Shown here: positions 27,042 to 36,900 of the stretch, in pieces
Layout of the letters: every line of letters begins with the position of its first letter
How positions within the stretch are numbered: the stretch's first letter is position 1
Made by a program: the position numbers and the translations under genes
The notes under the pieces: model-generated
Databases searched by the model: none
What the model saw: only the letters and a program-made list of their open reading frames with translations
What the model was told of the DNA's origin: nothing
Origin: Nocardia rosealba
GTDB lineage: Bacteria > Actinomycetota > Actinomycetes > Mycobacteriales > Mycobacteriaceae
NCBI RefSeq assembly: GCF_020216065.1
Contig: NZ_JAIWNA010000006.1
Span: 248,001-312,000, forward strand
DNA length: 64,000 nucleotides
Direction: 5' to 3'

Positions 27042-27778
27042 GGCACACCGAACCCGGCTTCGGTCAGCACCCGCCGACCCGTCGGGCCGGTCACCAGGTC
27101 GATGAACTTCCCGGCATTGCCCGCATCGTCGACCGCCCCGATGGGATAGGTGTTCACCGCCGCCGAAGCCTCGGGGATCGCGACCGTACGCACCTTCGCG
27201 CCGGCACTCGCCGCATCCGTGACGTACACCAGGCCCGCGTCCGCCTGTCCGGAAGTCACCTTGGTCAGCACATCGGCCACCGACGATTCCTCACTCACCG
27301 GCCGCAATGTCACCTGCGCTGCCCCCGCGACGTTCTGTGTCGCTCGGCCACACGGCACCTGCGGCGCACACACGACGACGGACACGCCATCCTTGGTCAG
27401 ATCGCGGAAACTGTTGACCTCCTTCGGGTTACCGGGTGCGGTGACGATGGTGAGGACGTTCGTGGCGAAGGCGCGCGAAGAGGTGATGCGTCCCTCGGCG
27501 ATCACTTTGTCCATCGTCGGCTGGTCTGCCGAGGCGAAGACGTCGGCGGGCGCACCGGCCTGCAACTGGGCGGCCAGATCCGACGATCCGGCGAACGAGA
27601 ACCGCAGGTCCACACCGGGATTCGTGGCTTCGAAGTCGTCCTCCAGATCGGTGAAGACCTTCTTCAACGAGGCGGCCGCGAACACGGTGAGCGTCGAATC
27701 ACCTGTCGCCGAATCCGTTTCGGAACCACAGGCGGTGAGCACGGTCAGCGCGGCCACCAAGGCGAGCGCGCGCTTCAT
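27038..27778 (-). CDS. modA: Molybdate-binding lipoprotein
   Basis: Periplasm-side receptor for molybdate or tungstate, 246 residues. The signal peptide ends in the lipobox VLTAC. Ligand-site segments include VFAAASLKKVF, FAGSSDLAAQLQAGAPADVF and, near the C-terminus, ADAGLVYVTDA. The ATG at 27778 overlaps the upstream regulator gene by 4 bp. Part of the regulator-modA-modB-modC unit. Confidence 0.94.
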   Translation of the reverse strand: MKRALALVAALTVLTACGSETDSATGDSTLTVFAAASLKKVFTDLEDDFEATNPGVDLRFSFAGSSDLAAQLQAGAPADVFASADQPTMDKVIAEGRITSSRAFATNVLTIVTAPGNPKEVNSFRDLTKDGVSVVVCAPQVPCGRATQNVAGAAQVTLRPVSEESSVADVLTKVTSGQADAGLVYVTDAASAGAKVRTVAIPEASAAVNTYPIGAVDDAGNAGKFIDLVTGPTGRRVLTEAGFGVP

Positions 27779-28173
27779 CCGGCGGCCCGTTCCACGACCA
27801 CCGTCGTGGCCTTCACACTCGCCAACGCCACACTGCCGGGCTCGAGCCCGAGCTCGCGCACCGCTTCGCTGCTCATCAACGAGACCACTGTGAACGGACC
27901 GCATTGCATCTCCACCTGTGCCATCACCGTGTCGGTCAGCACGCGAGTGACCAAGCCGGGGAACCGATTCCGGGCCGAACTGGCACTGCCCACCTCGGTG
28001 TGCGGCGGGCGCGCCTGCTCGACAGCGAGAGCCGCCAGCTCACGACCCTCGATGACCAACCGGCCGGCGCTGTCCTTGCTCGCCGACAGCGCGCCGGAGT
28101 CGATCCACCGGCGCACGGTGTCGTCGCTGACCCCGAGCAGATCGGCGGCTTCCTTGATTCGCAGTAGTGCCAC
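27775..28173 (-). CDS. ModE-like molybdate-responsive regulator (HTH + TOBE)
   Basis: 132-residue protein with an excisionase/MerR-type helix-turn-helix (LRIKEAADLLGVSDDTVRRW) and a C-terminal TOBE/Mop domain (about 65-130, NRFPGLVTRVLTDTVMAQVE). This layout suits a one-component molybdate sensor that controls the mod genes it precedes. Starts with GTG at 28173, 16 bp from the nearer of two 12-bp palindromes, which suggests autoregulation. It could also store molybdate. It overlaps modA by 4 bp. Confidence 0.85.
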   Translation of the reverse strand: MALLRIKEAADLLGVSDDTVRRWIDSGALSASKDSAGRLVIEGRELAALAVEQARPPHTEVGSASSARNRFPGLVTRVLTDTVMAQVEMQCGPFTVVSLMSSEAVRELGLEPGSVALASVKATTVVVERAAG

Positions 28174-28188
28174 CCGACCAGGATAGTT

Positions 28189-28231
28189 CCGCAGATGCGG
28201 CGATACATAGATAAATCTCCCGCACATGCGG
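28189..28231. promoter_or_regulatory. Twin 12-bp palindromes, probable operators of the mod operon
   Basis: CCGCAGATGCGG (28189-28200) and CCGCACATGCGG (28220-28231), each with perfect 5-bp arms, centres 31 bp apart (about three helical turns). Between them is the A/T-rich CGATACATAGATAAATC, which could hold the -10 element for the minus-strand operon. Function inferred. Confidence 0.6.
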
Positions 28232-28310
28232 AAGCATCCGGCTGTGATGTCGGCTCAACACGCCGTGGAGCATGGCCGCCGACGCCGCGGGCAAGTACTC
28301 TCGGACCATC

Positions 28311-29126
28311 ATGGCCACGTATTTCGATCCGAAGTCCTGGTCACTGGCGGGCGCTGTCGACCTGGGCAAACGTCTGCTCGACCCCTCGTGGATCGACCAG
28401 TGGCTCGGCTTCACCACGTCCTGGGCCGACCCGGTGGCCGACCTGGGCTCGGGCACGGTCACCGCGCTGATGCCCGACGTCCTGATGACCGTGCTCAGCG
28501 AGGGCATCTTCAGCCGCTTCGGCGGGCGGGAAGTGTCGGCCACCCTGCTCGGCCACGACCTCACCGCCACCCTCGACACCTTCAAGGTGCGCAGGCGCGG
28601 TGCCCACTTCCAGAGCAAAACGGTGCTGTCGGACCTGGTCTGGGACTCCCACCCCTTCGACATCGTCACCGTGATCGCGCACGGCGTTCGCCTCATTCCC
28701 GGTGTGCCGACCAAGATTCGCGTGCAGCAACTCGACATCGAGGGCAGCATCGGCATCGGGGCCCTCATCGACTGGGTGGACGAACAGAACCTGGACTGGA
28801 AGCTCCGGCTCGACGAGCAGGGCCGGATCGTCGCCACCCACCGCACCCGCAAGATGAGCGCGGTCGTCGACGCGCAGGTCTACGACAACCTGCTCACCAT
28901 CGACATCCGCCGCGCCAGCTGGTACCGCATCCGGCTACCGCGCCGGGTGGTGCAGGCGCCCGCGCTGCTGCTCGACGACCTGCCCAACCGGGCGAGCATC
29001 TCCTACGCGCACCGCCGCGGCGACGTGGTGAAATTCCGCATCGAACTGCCCGAGACCACCGGTTCGTTCGACCTCACCCAGATCCGCGACGCCATCATCG
29101 CCGGGACCACGCTGATCGTGTTCTAG
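28311..29126 (+). CDS. Hypothetical protein, possible lipid-binding LmeA/DUF2993-like
   Basis: 271 residues from the ATG at 28311; an ATG at 28272 would add 13. No signal peptide or membrane helix. The repeated beta-rich pattern (LTATLDTFKVRRRGAHFQSK, VQQLDIEGSIGIGALIDWVD) is reminiscent of lipid-binding LmeA/DUF2993 proteins, but that is a weak impression. Converges on pcnA with a 4-bp overlap; divergent from the mod operon. Function unknown. Confidence 0.65.
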   Translation: MATYFDPKSWSLAGAVDLGKRLLDPSWIDQWLGFTTSWADPVADLGSGTVTALMPDVLMTVLSEGIFSRFGGREVSATLLGHDLTATLDTFKVRRRGAHFQSKTVLSDLVWDSHPFDIVTVIAHGVRLIPGVPTKIRVQQLDIEGSIGIGALIDWVDEQNLDWKLRLDEQGRIVATHRTRKMSAVVDAQVYDNLLTIDIRRASWYRIRLPRRVVQAPALLLDDLPNRASISYAHRRGDVVKFRIELPETTGSFDLTQIRDAIIAGTTLIVF

Positions 29127-30577
29127 GACTGCTGCGTCGCCCACCACTCACGCAGGGCGGCCTCGGCTTCGTCGCGGGTCATCGGGCCACGGTCCAGGCG
29201 CAGGTCCTTGAGGTATTTCCACGCCTTGCCCACCTGCGGGCCCGGCTCGAGGCCGAGTAGCTCCATGATCGCGTTGCCGTCCAGGTCCGGACGCACCCGC
29301 GCCAGATCCTCCTGCTCACGCAGGGCCGCGATGCGCTGCTCGAGCTCGTCGTAGGTGGCGCGCAACGCCGCCGCCCGCCGCTTGTTGCGGGTGGTGCAGT
29401 CGGCTTTGACCAGTTTGTGCAGGCGATCGAGCAGGTCGTCGGCGTCGGTGACGTAGCGGCGCACCGCCGAATCGGTCCACTGGCCCTTGCCGTAGCCGTG
29501 GAAGCGCAAATGCAGGAACACCAGGCGCGCAACGTCTTCGGTGAACGCCTTCGGGTACTTCAGTGCCCGCATGCGTTTACGTACCATCTTCGCGCCGACC
29601 ACCTCGTGATGGTGGAAGCTCACGCCGCCGCCCGGCTCGTTGCGTTTGGTGTCGGGCTTGCCGATGTCGTGCAGCAGCGCCGCCCAGCGCAACACCAGGT
29701 CGGGGTCGCCCTCCTCCTGGTCGATCGCCTGCGACAGCACCGTCAGCGAATGCTGGTAGACGTCCTTGTGCTGGTGGTGCTCGTCGATCTCGAGCTTCAT
29801 CGCGGGCACCTCCGGCAGCACCCGCTGGGCGAGACCGGTATCGCACATGAGGTTGATGCCGTCGATCGGATGCTCCGCACCGATCAGCTTGTCGAGTTCG
29901 GTGCGCACCCGTTCGGCCGTGATGCGGTCGATCTGCTCGGCCATCTCCACGATCGCCGTGCGCACCCGAGGTGCCACCTCGAAACCGAGCTGCGCGACGA
30001 AGCGGGCCGCGCGCAGCATGCGCAACGGGTCGTCGTCGAACGAATCCTGCGGTGCCGCAGGCGTATCGAGCACGCCTTTCAGCAGGGCGTCGAGCCCGTC
30101 GAGCGGGTCGACGAACTCGAGCGAACCGTCCTCGGCGATCTTCACCGCCATCGCGTTCACCGTGAAATCGCGCCGGACCAGGTCGCCCTCGAGCGTGTCA
30201 CCGAAGGTCACCTCCGGATTGCGCGACACCCGGTCGTAGGTATCGGCCCGGAACGTGGTGATCTCGAGCTGCTGATCCCCCTTGGCCGCACTCACCGTCC
30301 CGAACGCGAGCCCACCGGTGTCCCACAGCTGATCGGCCCACCCCCGCATCAGCTCCTGCACGACCTCCGGCCGCGCGTCGGTGGTGAAATCCAGATCATT
30401 GCCCAACCGCCCGAGCACCGCGTCGCGCACGCTGCCCCCCACCAGATACAGCGAATGCCCCCGCGCGGCGAACATGCCCCCCAACGGCACCAGCACCTCG
30501 GACAGCTGCCCCAACGTCACCGCCGCACCAGCAAGCAGCCGAGCACGACGATCCGCGACAACATCAGAGGAAACCAC
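29123..30577 (-). CDS. pcnA: CCA tRNA nucleotidyltransferase
   Basis: Adds or repairs the 3'-CCA of tRNAs; cytoplasmic. 484 residues, matching the 480 of M. tuberculosis PcnA. The nucleotidyltransferase head is LYLVGGSVRDAVLGRLGNDL followed by DFTTDA. RRDFTVNAMA and DPLRMLRAARF are the later conserved boxes. A C-terminal HD-type domain is present (LLHDIGKP, FHHHEVVGA). GTG at 30577 is chosen for length. A tRNA-Ile gene in this window lacks an encoded CCA, so this enzyme is needed. Confidence 0.93.
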   Translation of the reverse strand: MVSSDVVADRRARLLAGAAVTLGQLSEVLVPLGGMFAARGHSLYLVGGSVRDAVLGRLGNDLDFTTDARPEVVQELMRGWADQLWDTGGLAFGTVSAAKGDQQLEITTFRADTYDRVSRNPEVTFGDTLEGDLVRRDFTVNAMAVKIAEDGSLEFVDPLDGLDALLKGVLDTPAAPQDSFDDDPLRMLRAARFVAQLGFEVAPRVRTAIVEMAEQIDRITAERVRTELDKLIGAEHPIDGINLMCDTGLAQRVLPEVPAMKLEIDEHHQHKDVYQHSLTVLSQAIDQEEGDPDLVLRWAALLHDIGKPDTKRNEPGGGVSFHHHEVVGAKMVRKRMRALKYPKAFTEDVARLVFLHLRFHGYGKGQWTDSAVRRYVTDADDLLDRLHKLVKADCTTRNKRRAAALRATYDELEQRIAALREQEDLARVRPDLDGNAIMELLGLEPGPQVGKAWKYLKDLRLDRGPMTRDEAEAALREWWATQQS

Positions 30578-30911
30578 GAGTACAGAGCTTACCGAGCCCG
30601 TCGAACCACATTCCGAGCTCCCAGCCCCCGGCACCACTCGAGTCCACCACCTACCGCACTATCAGCCACCCCGCACCACCCAAGTCCGCCATGACAGCAT
30701 TCCCAGCCCCGCACGACCCGACCTCGAGGAGGGTCCGCCGCGAAGCGGCGTAGCGGCCCCTCAGGGGCCGCGCTCGAGCGCGCCAGCGCTCCAAAAACAC
30801 AGCCAGTACTCTCCGGGGCGCAATCCATAAAGGGCCGGGCACACCACCCACCGCAACCTCACCACCAACTCGCGCACCCCTGCGCCCCACCCACACAGCT
30901 AAGCTGGCGGA
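30578..30911. other. Divergent intergenic region pcnA/mutT4 with palindrome cluster
   Basis: These 334 bp contain no supported gene. The central part (30736-30782) is a run of three palindromes. Promoters for pcnA (minus) and mutT4 (plus) must lie in the flanks; none matches consensus well. Confidence 0.5.
30736..30782. repeat. Cluster of three abutting palindromes (REP-like)
   Basis: CGCCGC-GAA-GCGGCG (30736-30750), GCGGCCCC-TCA-GGGGCCGC (30753-30771), and the perfect 14-mer CGCGCTCGAGCGCG (30769-30782). The arrangement resembles dispersed REP/BIME-type elements; whether it recurs in the genome is unknown. Confidence 0.6.
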
Positions 30912-31451
30912 GTGTCTCCTCCGGCCGATCGCGCGAACAGTCGACGCCGCCAGCCGCGGCGGCGCGGCGGGGCGGGTAACGGCGGTAAGCCGCGTATGCG
31001 CACGGTGCGCGAAACGTCCGCGGGCGGCCTCGTTGTCGACGGCTTGGACGGGCCGAGGGAACTGCGGTGCGCCGCGTTGATCGGGCGGACCGATCGGCGC
31101 GGGCGGTTGCTGTGGTCGCTGCCCAAAGGCCACATCGAGGAGGGCGAGACCTCCGAGCAGACCGCCATGCGTGAGGTCGCCGAGGAGACCGGCATCATCG
31201 GCGAGGTGGTCGCCGAGCTGGGCAATATCGATTACTGGTTCGTCACCGAGGGCAGACGGGTACACAAGACCGTGCACCACTATCTGCTGCGGTGTCTGGG
31301 CGGTGAGTTGTCCGATGCCGACGTGGAAGTCACCCAGGTTGCGTGGGTTCCGTTGAGCGAGTTGGATTCCCGATTGGCCTACGCCGACGAGCGGCGGCTG
31401 GCCGAGGTGGCTAATCGGATGATCGACCGGATGGAGACCGGCAAGCGATGA
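30912..31451 (+). CDS. mutT4: Nudix hydrolase (MutT4-like)
   Basis: Nucleotide-pool or nucleoside-diphosphate-linked hydrolase of 179 residues. The Nudix box is complete: GHIEEGETSEQTAMREVAEE then TGI. A basic N-terminal tail (RRRQPRRRGG) precedes RTVRETSAGGLVVDG. The position before the Rv3909-like gene and murJ equals Rv3908 (mutT4) in M. tuberculosis, which is longer at the C-terminus. Starts with GTG; overlaps the next gene by ATGA. Confidence 0.88.
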   Translation: MSPPADRANSRRRQPRRRGGAGNGGKPRMRTVRETSAGGLVVDGLDGPRELRCAALIGRTDRRGRLLWSLPKGHIEEGETSEQTAMREVAEETGIIGEVVAELGNIDYWFVTEGRRVHKTVHHYLLRCLGGELSDADVEVTQVAWVPLSELDSRLAYADERRLAEVANRMIDRMETGKR

Positions 31452-33895
31452 CGGGTGGACTGTTCCGGCTGATCACGGCGGTCCTGACCATCTTGGGTTC
31501 GGTGGCGCTGCTGCCCGCGGTGGCGCAGGCGCAACCGGACGACGCGTCGGCGCCGAAGTTCCTCAAACTCACCCTGGACGCGGTGGCGCCGGGCACGGTG
31601 ACCACGAACAGCGACCCGGTGCTCACCGTGTCGGGGACGGTCACCAATATCGGTGACCGGGTGGTCGACGATGTGAGCGTGCGCATCCAGCGCGCCGCCC
31701 CGGTGCTCTCGCCGAGCGGATTGCGCAGTTCGCTGCGGCTCGATCAGGTGAACTACGACGTGACCGGGCCGTTCGAGGATGTGACGCCGCAGCTGAGTCC
31801 TGGCCAGCGCAAACAGTTCTCGGTGCGGATCGCGTTGCGCGGCGGCGACGGCGCGTCGCTCGGCATCACCGATCCCGGTGTGTATCCGCTGCTGCTGAAT
31901 GTGAACGGTGAGCCGGCCTACGGTTCGCAGGCCCGGCTCGACGACGCCCGCTTCCTGCTTCCGGTGCTCGGACTGCCACCGGCCGACGGCGACCCGGCCC
32001 CGGTCGCCGCGCCACCGGAGGCCACACCGGTGGCGACGACGGTGATCTGGCCGCTGGCCGACCGGCCGCGCATGGTCGCGGGCAAACCAGGGTCGGTGAA
32101 CGGGCAGGTGGAACTGCTCGACGACGAGCTCGCCGCCTCGCTCGGCAAGGGCGGGCGGCTCGAGCAGTTGGTCGCCGCGCTGGAAGCGGTCGCACCCGCA
32201 CCGGGTAAGGACAACGCGGTCGCCGGGTCGGTGTGCATCGCCATCGATCCCGATCTGGTGTCGACCGCGCAGACGATGACGCGCGGCTACCGGGTGCTGG
32301 CGAGTCCGTCGGATCCGGAGGGCGCGACGCGGGAGGGGACCGGTGCCGCGAACGCGCAGGCCTGGCTCGACCGGTTGCGCGCGCTCGCCGGGTCGATGTG
32401 CACGGTGGCGTTGCCGTACGCGCAGGTCGATGTGACGGCGTTGGCGGCGGTGAACGAGCCGGGTCTGTCGGCGCGGGCATTGCACGCACCGGCCGATGTG
32501 GTCGACGCGATCCTGGGCACCAGGTCGCTGCGCGGGGTGAGCCTGCCCGATTCCGGCAGCATCGATCACGCGGCGGGGCAGCTGCTGCGTGAGTACGGGT
32601 ACGGCACGGCGGTGCTCGCCGGGTCGGCCGTATCGGGTGAGGGTTCGGTGCCGGATCCGGAGACCGCGCTCACCTCCACACCGTCGACGTTCGTGCCCGG
32701 CACGGTCGTCGGCGGGGAGCAGGCCGCGCCGGACGTGGTGCGGGTGCCGGATGTGAGCGTCGAGGCGGGGCCGAACACCGATCCGGCGCTGCGGGTGACG
32801 ACCTTCGACATCTGGTCGGCGACGGCGCTGGCCGCCGTGGGTTCCAACCCGCCGACGCCCTCGTTCACACCGTCGAAGGTGCGCTTCGACGTCACCAACG
32901 ACTCGCGGGCCGCCCGGTTGCAGGACGCGCTCGGCGCGATGGCGTGGACCGCGCTGAATCCGGCGCCGGACCGGCCGCGTTCGCAGCTGTTGATGCCGCC
33001 GCAGCAGTGGGGCGCCAGCCGCGAGGAGGGTGTGGCGCTGCTCAAACAGGTGGAACTGCTCACCCGTAACCAGCTGGCCCAGCCCCGGCCGTTCGCCGAG
33101 CTCGTCGCGCAGGAGCCGGATCCGCGCCCGTTCACCCTCGAATACCTGCCCTCGGCCGCTCAGGACGCGGCGCCCGAACATCTCGTCGTGCCCGTGCGCG
33201 ACCAGGGTGCACGGATCACCGAGATGATGCGGGCGCTCGTCGAGCTGCCCGAGGCCGAGTTGACGCCGCTGGCCTTCCTCACGCCCGCGCGCGAGGATCT
33301 GCTGCGGGCGTTGAGCCTGTCGGACCGGCGTGGCGAGGACGACACTCTCGCCGACCTGCATGCCGACCGGCGTGTCGATCAGGTGACCCGGGAAGTCGAC
33401 ACCGTGTTCGCGTCGGTATCGGTGTTGCCACCGGGCGGTGTGTACACGCTCGCGTCCGAGCAGAGCCCGTTGCTGCTGGTTGCCCGCAATGACCTGCCGG
33501 TGGCGATCCGGGTGAACTTCCGGATCTCCGCGCCTTCCGAGACGAACATCACCGATATCGGCGAACAGCTCCTTCCGCCGAACGGAACTCGGTCATTTCA
33601 GATACCGACCGAGGTGAGTGACAGCCGTAAGCTGGTCATTCCCATCGCCCTTACCACCCCGGACGGAATCACGCTAGGGGAGCCGACGTCGGTCTCGGTG
33701 CGTTCGAACGCCTACGGTCAGGCCTTGGCCATAATTACGGCATGTGCCGCGATACTGCTGTTGCTGTTGGCCGGGCGCCGGCTGTGGCGGCGCTTCCGCG
33801 GCCGACCCGACCCCGCCGACGAGGGCTTCACCCCCGAAACGGTGGAACGGGCCGGACGGCTGCGACGCGCCCGGCAACGACTGCGTCGGCAGTGA
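31448..33895 (+). CDS. Rv3909-like exported membrane-anchored protein (DUF6049-type)
   Basis: 815-residue protein of unknown function conserved between mutT4 and murJ in Mycobacteriales. Signal peptide (LITAVLTILGSVALLPAVAQ), a long extracytoplasmic region, and a C-terminal membrane helix (AIITACAAILLLLLAG) with a basic cytoplasmic tail (RRLWRRFRGRP...RRARQRLRRQ). An N-terminal beta-sandwich-like part (LTVSGTVTNIGDRVVDDVSV) looks like a CARDB-type fold. Gene position suggests a role in envelope assembly next to MurJ. Confidence 0.85.
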   Translation: MTGGLFRLITAVLTILGSVALLPAVAQAQPDDASAPKFLKLTLDAVAPGTVTTNSDPVLTVSGTVTNIGDRVVDDVSVRIQRAAPVLSPSGLRSSLRLDQVNYDVTGPFEDVTPQLSPGQRKQFSVRIALRGGDGASLGITDPGVYPLLLNVNGEPAYGSQARLDDARFLLPVLGLPPADGDPAPVAAPPEATPVATTVIWPLADRPRMVAGKPGSVNGQVELLDDELAASLGKGGRLEQLVAALEAVAPAPGKDNAVAGSVCIAIDPDLVSTAQTMTRGYRVLASPSDPEGATREGTGAANAQAWLDRLRALAGSMCTVALPYAQVDVTALAAVNEPGLSARALHAPADVVDAILGTRSLRGVSLPDSGSIDHAAGQLLREYGYGTAVLAGSAVSGEGSVPDPETALTSTPSTFVPGTVVGGEQAAPDVVRVPDVSVEAGPNTDPALRVTTFDIWSATALAAVGSNPPTPSFTPSKVRFDVTNDSRAARLQDALGAMAWTALNPAPDRPRSQLLMPPQQWGASREEGVALLKQVELLTRNQLAQPRPFAELVAQEPDPRPFTLEYLPSAAQDAAPEHLVVPVRDQGARITEMMRALVELPEAELTPLAFLTPAREDLLRALSLSDRRGEDDTLADLHADRRVDQVTREVDTVFASVSVLPPGGVYTLASEQSPLLLVARNDLPVAIRVNFRISAPSETNITDIGEQLLPPNGTRSFQIPTEVSDSRKLVIPIALTTPDGITLGEPTSVSVRSNAYGQALAIITACAAILLLLLAGRRLWRRFRGRPDPADEGFTPETVERAGRLRRARQRLRRQ

Positions 33896-33978
33896 ACACC
33901 CACGCCTGACCGGCGCGCGGGGGACCATGACAGGCAAGAACGAGGCGGGATTCGCGGGTTGCGCCGGGTACAGGAGGC

Positions 33979-36900
33979 ATGATGGGCGACGATGATTCCG
34001 CTCATCGGCACAACCACGACGAACGCGACGAGCCGACCCACCGCTGGGCCCCCGCCGCGCCATGGGAGCGTGGAATGAGCGGCCGCGACACCGACGAGCC
34101 GCAGGTGCCCGCCCGTCCCGGCGATCGCCCGGTCCCGCCGCGCCTGGGCCCCGTCGACCCGGCCCGGCCGCGCCCCGCTGATCCCGGCCCGCAGCAGGGT
34201 GCGCGACCCGCCCAGCCGACAGGACGACCCGTTCCCGGCAGCTCGGGCGAAATCCCGCGTGTCCAACCCCCTCGCGCGCCGCACTACGGGCCCGGTCGTA
34301 CCGGTGAGCCGCCGTACCCGCAGGCGTCCCGGCCCGGCGAACCGAACTTCAGTCCATCGCCGGGCGAGCCGCCGCACGCGCAGTATCCGCGCGATGACGA
34401 GCCGCGCCATCGCCCCGGTGAACCCCCGCGCGCACCTCATCCCGGCGAGTCGAACTACGGCGGGGCACCTGGTGCTCCGCGTCAGCCGCACATGCCGCCC
34501 GTCGAGCCGAATCACCGTCCGAGGCCCGCAGACCCGCTGCGCGGGCAGCCACCGCGACCGGGGGACCCGAACGGCGCCGTGGCGGACGACGCGCTGCGCG
34601 CACCGGGACGTACCGGCGAAAGCAACCGTCGGCCCGCATCTTCCGGCGAATTCCCGATCCAGCAGCGACCGGGCGGCCCTGGTCCGCAGCGACCCCAGCC
34701 GTATCCGGCCGACGGCCGTTCCGGGGAGTTGCCTCGGCAGCAGCGACCGGGTGGTCCACAGCCTCCTCAGTCCTATCCGGCAGACGGGCGTTCGGGGGAG
34801 TTCCCCCGCCAGCAGCGACCGGGTGGCCCAGGGCCACAGCGACCCGCACCGGATCCGCGATCGGCCGCTCCTTACGGCGAGTCGTCGCAACCACCGCCGA
34901 TTGATCCGCGAGTGCCCGGCGCTGGTGGGCCGCGGCGCCCCGAACCCGGTCGCCCCGGCGAGTTCCGACCACAGGGCCCCGGCCCCGACGGACGCCCGGG
35001 TGGCTTCGGCTCGGTGCCCGGCGGTCAGCGGGGCGAGTTCCCGCCCGCGCCAGGCCAGCGACCCGGTCCCACCGGCGTCGAGCCGGGCGACCGGCCAGGT
35101 CAGCAGCGAGGTTCGGCGGGCCCGGCCGGACCCTCGGTCATGGGCGGTCGCGGTGGCGTCGAGCACCCCGGTGCGGGCGAGCAAGGGAGTCGCGGCGGTC
35201 AGCCTGGCGTCGGCGGTCAGCCCGGCATCGGCGGACAGCCCGGCGCCGGCGGACGATCTGGAGTCGGTCAGCCTGGCGGCGGGCAACCGCGCGGTCCTCG
35301 AGGTGGCGATGATGCGCATCAAGGGCCTGCACAGCGGCCGGGTGGTCCGCAGCGGCCGGGGCCCCGGTCGGGGGAGTTTCCGCAGCAGCGGGCCGCGGGG
35401 GCGTCCGGGGCGATTCCTCGGCAGGCACGTCCCGAGGTAGATCCTGGGCGGCGTCCGCAGGCCGGTCCGCCGCCGCGTGGGTACGAGGCAGCTCGACCGG
35501 GGCCTGGGCGCGACAACTTCCCCGGGATGCCCGCGGCATCGAGTCGGCCCGGTGGTGACGCGGTGCGGGCGGCCGAACAGACGCAGGTGATCGCGCGTCC
35601 CGAGCGGATTCGCACCGAGAAGCCCGCGCCGCGTGACACGAATCCACAGTCGGCCAACGAGAAGCTGCTCAAAGATTCCGGGTCGATCGCCGTGGCGACG
35701 CTCGTCAGCCGGATCACCGGGTTCGCCAAGCAGCTGTTGTTGCTCACCGTGCTCGGTCCGGCCATCGCCAGTGCGTTCATCTCGGCGAACCTGATCCCGA
35801 ACATGGTGGCCGAGTTGGTCCTCGGCGCGGTGCTCACGGCGATCGTCGTGCCGACCCTGGTGCGCGCCGAACAGGAAGACGCCGACAACGGCGCCGAGTT
35901 CGTCCGAAGATTGGTGACCGCCGCCTTCGCCGTGCTCTTCGTGGCGACAGTCCTCACGCTCGCCGCGACGCCCATCCTGGCCAGCCACGTGCTCGTCGAC
36001 TCCGACGGCAAGGTCAACACCTCGCTGACCACCGCACTCACCTACCTGCTCGCACCGGCGATCCTGTTCTACGGCATGTCGGCGCTGTTCACGGCCATCC
36101 TCAACACCAGACAGGCCTTCAAACCGGGCGCGTGGGCACCGGTGATGAACAACATCGTCGCTCTCGTCGTGCTGGCGGTGTACGCGCTCACACCCGGTGA
36201 GATCACGCTCGACCCGGTACGGATGAGCGACCCGAAACTGCTGGTCCTCGGCCTCGGCATCACCGCCGGTGTGGCCACCCAGGCGCTGAGCCTGCTGCCC
36301 GCCATCCGCAGGCACGGCATCGACCTGCGCCCGCTGTGGGGCATCGACGCGCGCCTCAAGCAGTTCGGCAAGATGGGCGCCGCGATCATCCTGTACGTGC
36401 TCATCAGCCAGGTCGGCCTGGTGGTGGCGAACAACATCGCCTCCGCGGCCGACGAGGCGGGCCCGGCGATCTTCGCCAATGCCTGGGCGCTGCTGCAGCT
36501 GCCCTACGGCGTCATCGGCGTCACGCTGCTCACCGCGATCATGCCGAGGCTGAGCCGCAACGCCGCCGCCGACGACACGCCCGCCGTGGTCGACGACCTG
36601 TCCGCGGCCACCCGCCTCACCATGATCGCGCTGATCCCGATCGTGGCCTTCATGACCCTGGCCGGCCCGGCGATCGGCGAGGCCCTCTACGGATACGCCC
36701 GGTTCTCCGGTGACGCCGCCCGCCTCGGCAGCGCGGTGAGCTGGTCGGCCTTCACGCTGATCCCGTATTCGCTCGTGCTGATCCACCTGCGCGTCTTCTA
36801 CGCCCGCGAACAGGCATGGACGCCGACCTGGATCATCCTCGGCATCACCACGGTGAAGATCGCCTGCTCGGCGCTCGCCCCGGTGATCGCTCGCGACAGC

